Origin: Microbacteriaceae bacterium
Lineage (GTDB): Bacteria > Actinomycetota > Actinomycetes > Actinomycetales > Microbacteriaceae
Direction of reading: 5' to 3'
Assembly: GCA_030840185.1 (NCBI GenBank)
Contig: JAUZFY010000109.1
Coordinates: 1 to 5,484 of the forward strand
DNA: 5,484 bases
Shown: in pieces, positions 3,938 to 5,484 of the stretch
Layout of the letters: the number at the start of each line of letters is the position of its first letter
How positions within the stretch are numbered: the first letter of the stretch is position 1
Notes under the pieces: model-generated
The model's input: only the letters and a program-made list of their open reading frames with translations
The model's database searches: none
What the model was told of the DNA's origin: nothing
Position numbers and translations under genes: made by a program

Positions 3938-5484
3938 CTAAAAAGTCATCGATGGGTCTGGGTTGCCGAATCGGTGGGCGGTGATGCTGATCGCCTGTTC
4001 GGCGAGAAAGGGGAGCAACTCGATTCGCCCGGAGGTGGTGACCGGGCCCGGGTACACGGCCACGTCGGGATCGCCGGCTAGCGCATCCGCGAGCGCGCGC
4101 GCCGATCCGCCGATCAACCGGATCCGGCCGGCCGTGCCGCCACCGACTCCGGTCTGGCCGGTGCCTAGACGCTCATGCCAGCGAGCATCCGACTCGACGA
4201 CGACCTCGCGGACGGTGACGGGCGAATGTTCGTCCGCGAACAGGCGGACGAGGCCGGCGGCCACTGGCACCGCCGAGCTGATCGAGATCGGGGCCCCGGC
4301 GCACGTGGCGGCCGTGACCACCCGAACGAGCTGCGCGGGCGATGCGCCCTCGGCGAGTCGGACATGAACCGGGACCGGACGGTACCGGTACAGATTTCGC
4401 TCGGCGATGAGGCCGGAGACGTCCGTCGTCACGCCGTACTCCGCCTGCCAGACCCGCTCGTCGCTCACCGCCCCGGCTCGAACCCGGTCGAACTCGAGGA
4501 ACTCCATGCCCTGCTGGGCGGCCTCGATCACTTTCGCGACGCCGTCGCTCAGCCCGGCGAGCACGACGGAACTGACCGGCTCGGAGAACACCGGCCTCCA
4601 GTCGCCGAGGGTGAGGAGGTAGTTGGGTCCGCCGGCCTTCGCGCTCGTGCCGACCGTCGACCGCTTCCAGCCGCCGAATGGCTGACGCCGGACTATTGCG
4701 CCGGTGATCCCGCGGTTCACGTACAGGTTGCCCGCTTGCACGTGATCGATCCACAGGGCGATCTCCTCGGCGTCGAGCGAGTACAGTCCGGCGGTGAGGC
4801 CGTAGGCCGGCGCGTTCTGCAGCTCGATGGCGTCAGCCAGCGTCTTGGCGTGCATGATCCCGAGAACCGGGCCGAAGTACTCGGTGAGGTGGAATTCGGA
4901 TCCGGGAGCGATGTGGTCCTTCACACCCGGCGACCACAGCCGGTCGCTCTCGTCAAGCGCTCTCGGCTGCACCATCCACTGCTCGCCGGGCTCGAGCGTG
5001 GTCAGCGCCCTGCGGAGCTTGCCCGAGGCCGGTTCGATCAGCGGGCCCATCGTGGTGGTTGCGTGCTGGGGGTAGCCGACCCTAAGGCTGCAGACCGCGT
5101 CGATCAGCTGACGCCGGAATCGCGCCGACGTGGCGACCGAGCCGACGAGAATCACGAGGGAAGCGGCCGAACACTTCTGGCCGGCATGACCGAAGGCGCT
5201 CTTCACGATGTCGGCCACTGCGAGGTCGAAGTCCGCGCTCGGGGTCACGACGATCGCGTTCTTTCCGCTCGTCTCGGCAAGGAGTGGAAGGTCGCTTCGC
5301 CAGGATCGGAACAGTTGCGCGGTCTCCCACGCCCCGGTGAGGATGACCCGATCGACAGCCGGATCCGAGACCAGCTGCCTGCCAAGCTCTCCCTCTTCGA
5401 CGTCGACAAGGGAGAGGATGTCGCGGGGAACACCTCCCGCCCACAGCGCCTCGACCAGAACGGCGGCGCACCGACGGGCCTGCG
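3938..5484 (-). CDS. putA: PutA, C-terminal half: P5C dehydrogenase plus ALDH-like tail (cut by window edge)
   Basis: The C-terminal 514 residues of a bifunctional proline dehydrogenase / 1-pyrroline-5-carboxylate dehydrogenase; the FAD-dependent PRODH half would lie beyond the right edge. The frame is open to the edge, so the GTG at 5248 is internal, not a start. The visible NAD-dependent ALDH domain has the general base in LLAETSGKN (Glu70 of the visible part), the nucleophile in GHAGQKCSAAS (Cys104), the normal 34-residue distance between them, TEYFGPVLG near 200-208, and RRQPFGGWKRS near 265-275. It oxidises glutamate semialdehyde to glutamate. After about residue 295 comes a tail of roughly 220 residues ending in ELLPFLAEQAISITAHRFGN, typical of the C-terminal ALDH-superfamily domain of longer PutA proteins. 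That domain is structural, not catalytic. The aldo/keto reductase gene follows after 14 bp. A stand-alone P5CDH is less likely given this tail. Confidence 0.9.
   Translation of the reverse strand, partial: QARRCAAVLVEALWAGGVPRDILSLVDVEEGELGRQLVSDPAVDRVILTGAWETAQLFRSWRSDLPLLAETSGKNAIVVTPSADFDLAVADIVKSAFGHAGQKCSAASLVILVGSVATSARFRRQLIDAVCSLRVGYPQHATTTMGPLIEPASGKLRRALTTLEPGEQWMVQPRALDESDRLWSPGVKDHIAPGSEFHLTEYFGPVLGIMHAKTLADAIELQNAPAYGLTAGLYSLDAEEIALWIDHVQAGNLYVNRGITGAIVRRQPFGGWKRSTVGTSAKAGGPNYLLTLGDWRPVFSEPVSSVVLAGLSDGVAKVIEAAQQGMEFLEFDRVRAGAVSDERVWQAEYGVTTDVSGLIAERNLYRYRPVPVHVRLAEGASPAQLVRVVTAATCAGAPISISSAVPVAAGLVRLFADEHSPVTVREVVVESDARWHERLGTGQTGVGGGTAGRIRLIGGSARALADALAGDPDVAVYPGPVTTSGRIELLPFLAEQAISITAHRFGNPDPSMTF

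Noticed and set aside
3255..3941. Plus-strand open frame opposite the aldo/keto reductase
   Set aside because: Antisense shadow of a gene with a complete catalytic tetrad.
3938..5248. A complete 436-residue gene starting at GTG 5248
   Set aside because: The same frame stays open to 5484 and encodes the ALDH sequence with the catalytic Glu directly upstream, so 5248 is an internal valine codon.

Overview
The window comes from a GC-rich actinobacterial chromosome. High third-position GC, GTG starts behind AAGGAG-type ribosome sites, an apparently leaderless regulator and the protein sequences all fit Actinomycetota. A Microbacteriaceae-like host is my best guess, but only an inference. All bases are accounted for by seven protein genes (two cut by the window ends) and short intergenic regions. 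I see no RNA genes, CRISPR arrays, insertion sequences or long repeats.

Left block (1-1871), arginine/ornithine catabolism. On the minus strand, an amidinotransferase-fold guanidino hydrolase (ddaH-like) overlaps the start of ornithine aminotransferase (rocD, cut by the left edge) in an ATGA junction. A Lrp/AsnC-family regulator is transcribed divergently. The 134-bp gap between them carries an inverted AATATT/GGCG repeat that is a plausible operator. From memory, the same order (AsnC regulator, ddaH-like gene, rocD) occurs at the Mycobacterium tuberculosis Rv2320c-Rv2324 locus.

Middle block (1876-2960), regulators. A small YtrA-type GntR repressor gene faces asnC tail to tail with a 4-bp gap. 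It has its own sigma-70-type promoter (TTGACG, 17 bp, TACAGT) with the palindrome TGTAC-TC-GTACA on the -10. Upstream on the same strand is an ECF sigma factor resembling SigK/ECF19, with no anti-sigma gene visible beside it.

Right block (3090-5484), proline/P5C catabolism. The C-terminal half of a bifunctional PutA (P5C dehydrogenase plus C-terminal ALDH-like domain, cut by the right edge) is followed after 14 bp by an aldo/keto reductase with an intact catalytic tetrad. The two look like one operon.

The metabolic genes join up: a guanidino hydrolase could supply ornithine, RocD converts it to glutamate semialdehyde/P5C, and the PutA P5CDH domain oxidises that to glutamate. The window therefore looks like an arginine/proline-to-glutamate region with regulators between its two halves. 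I found no clear evidence of an unprecedented system. The most useful open points are whether the ddaH-like enzyme is really an arginine dihydrolase, the putative operators, and the apparently partnerless ECF sigma factor.
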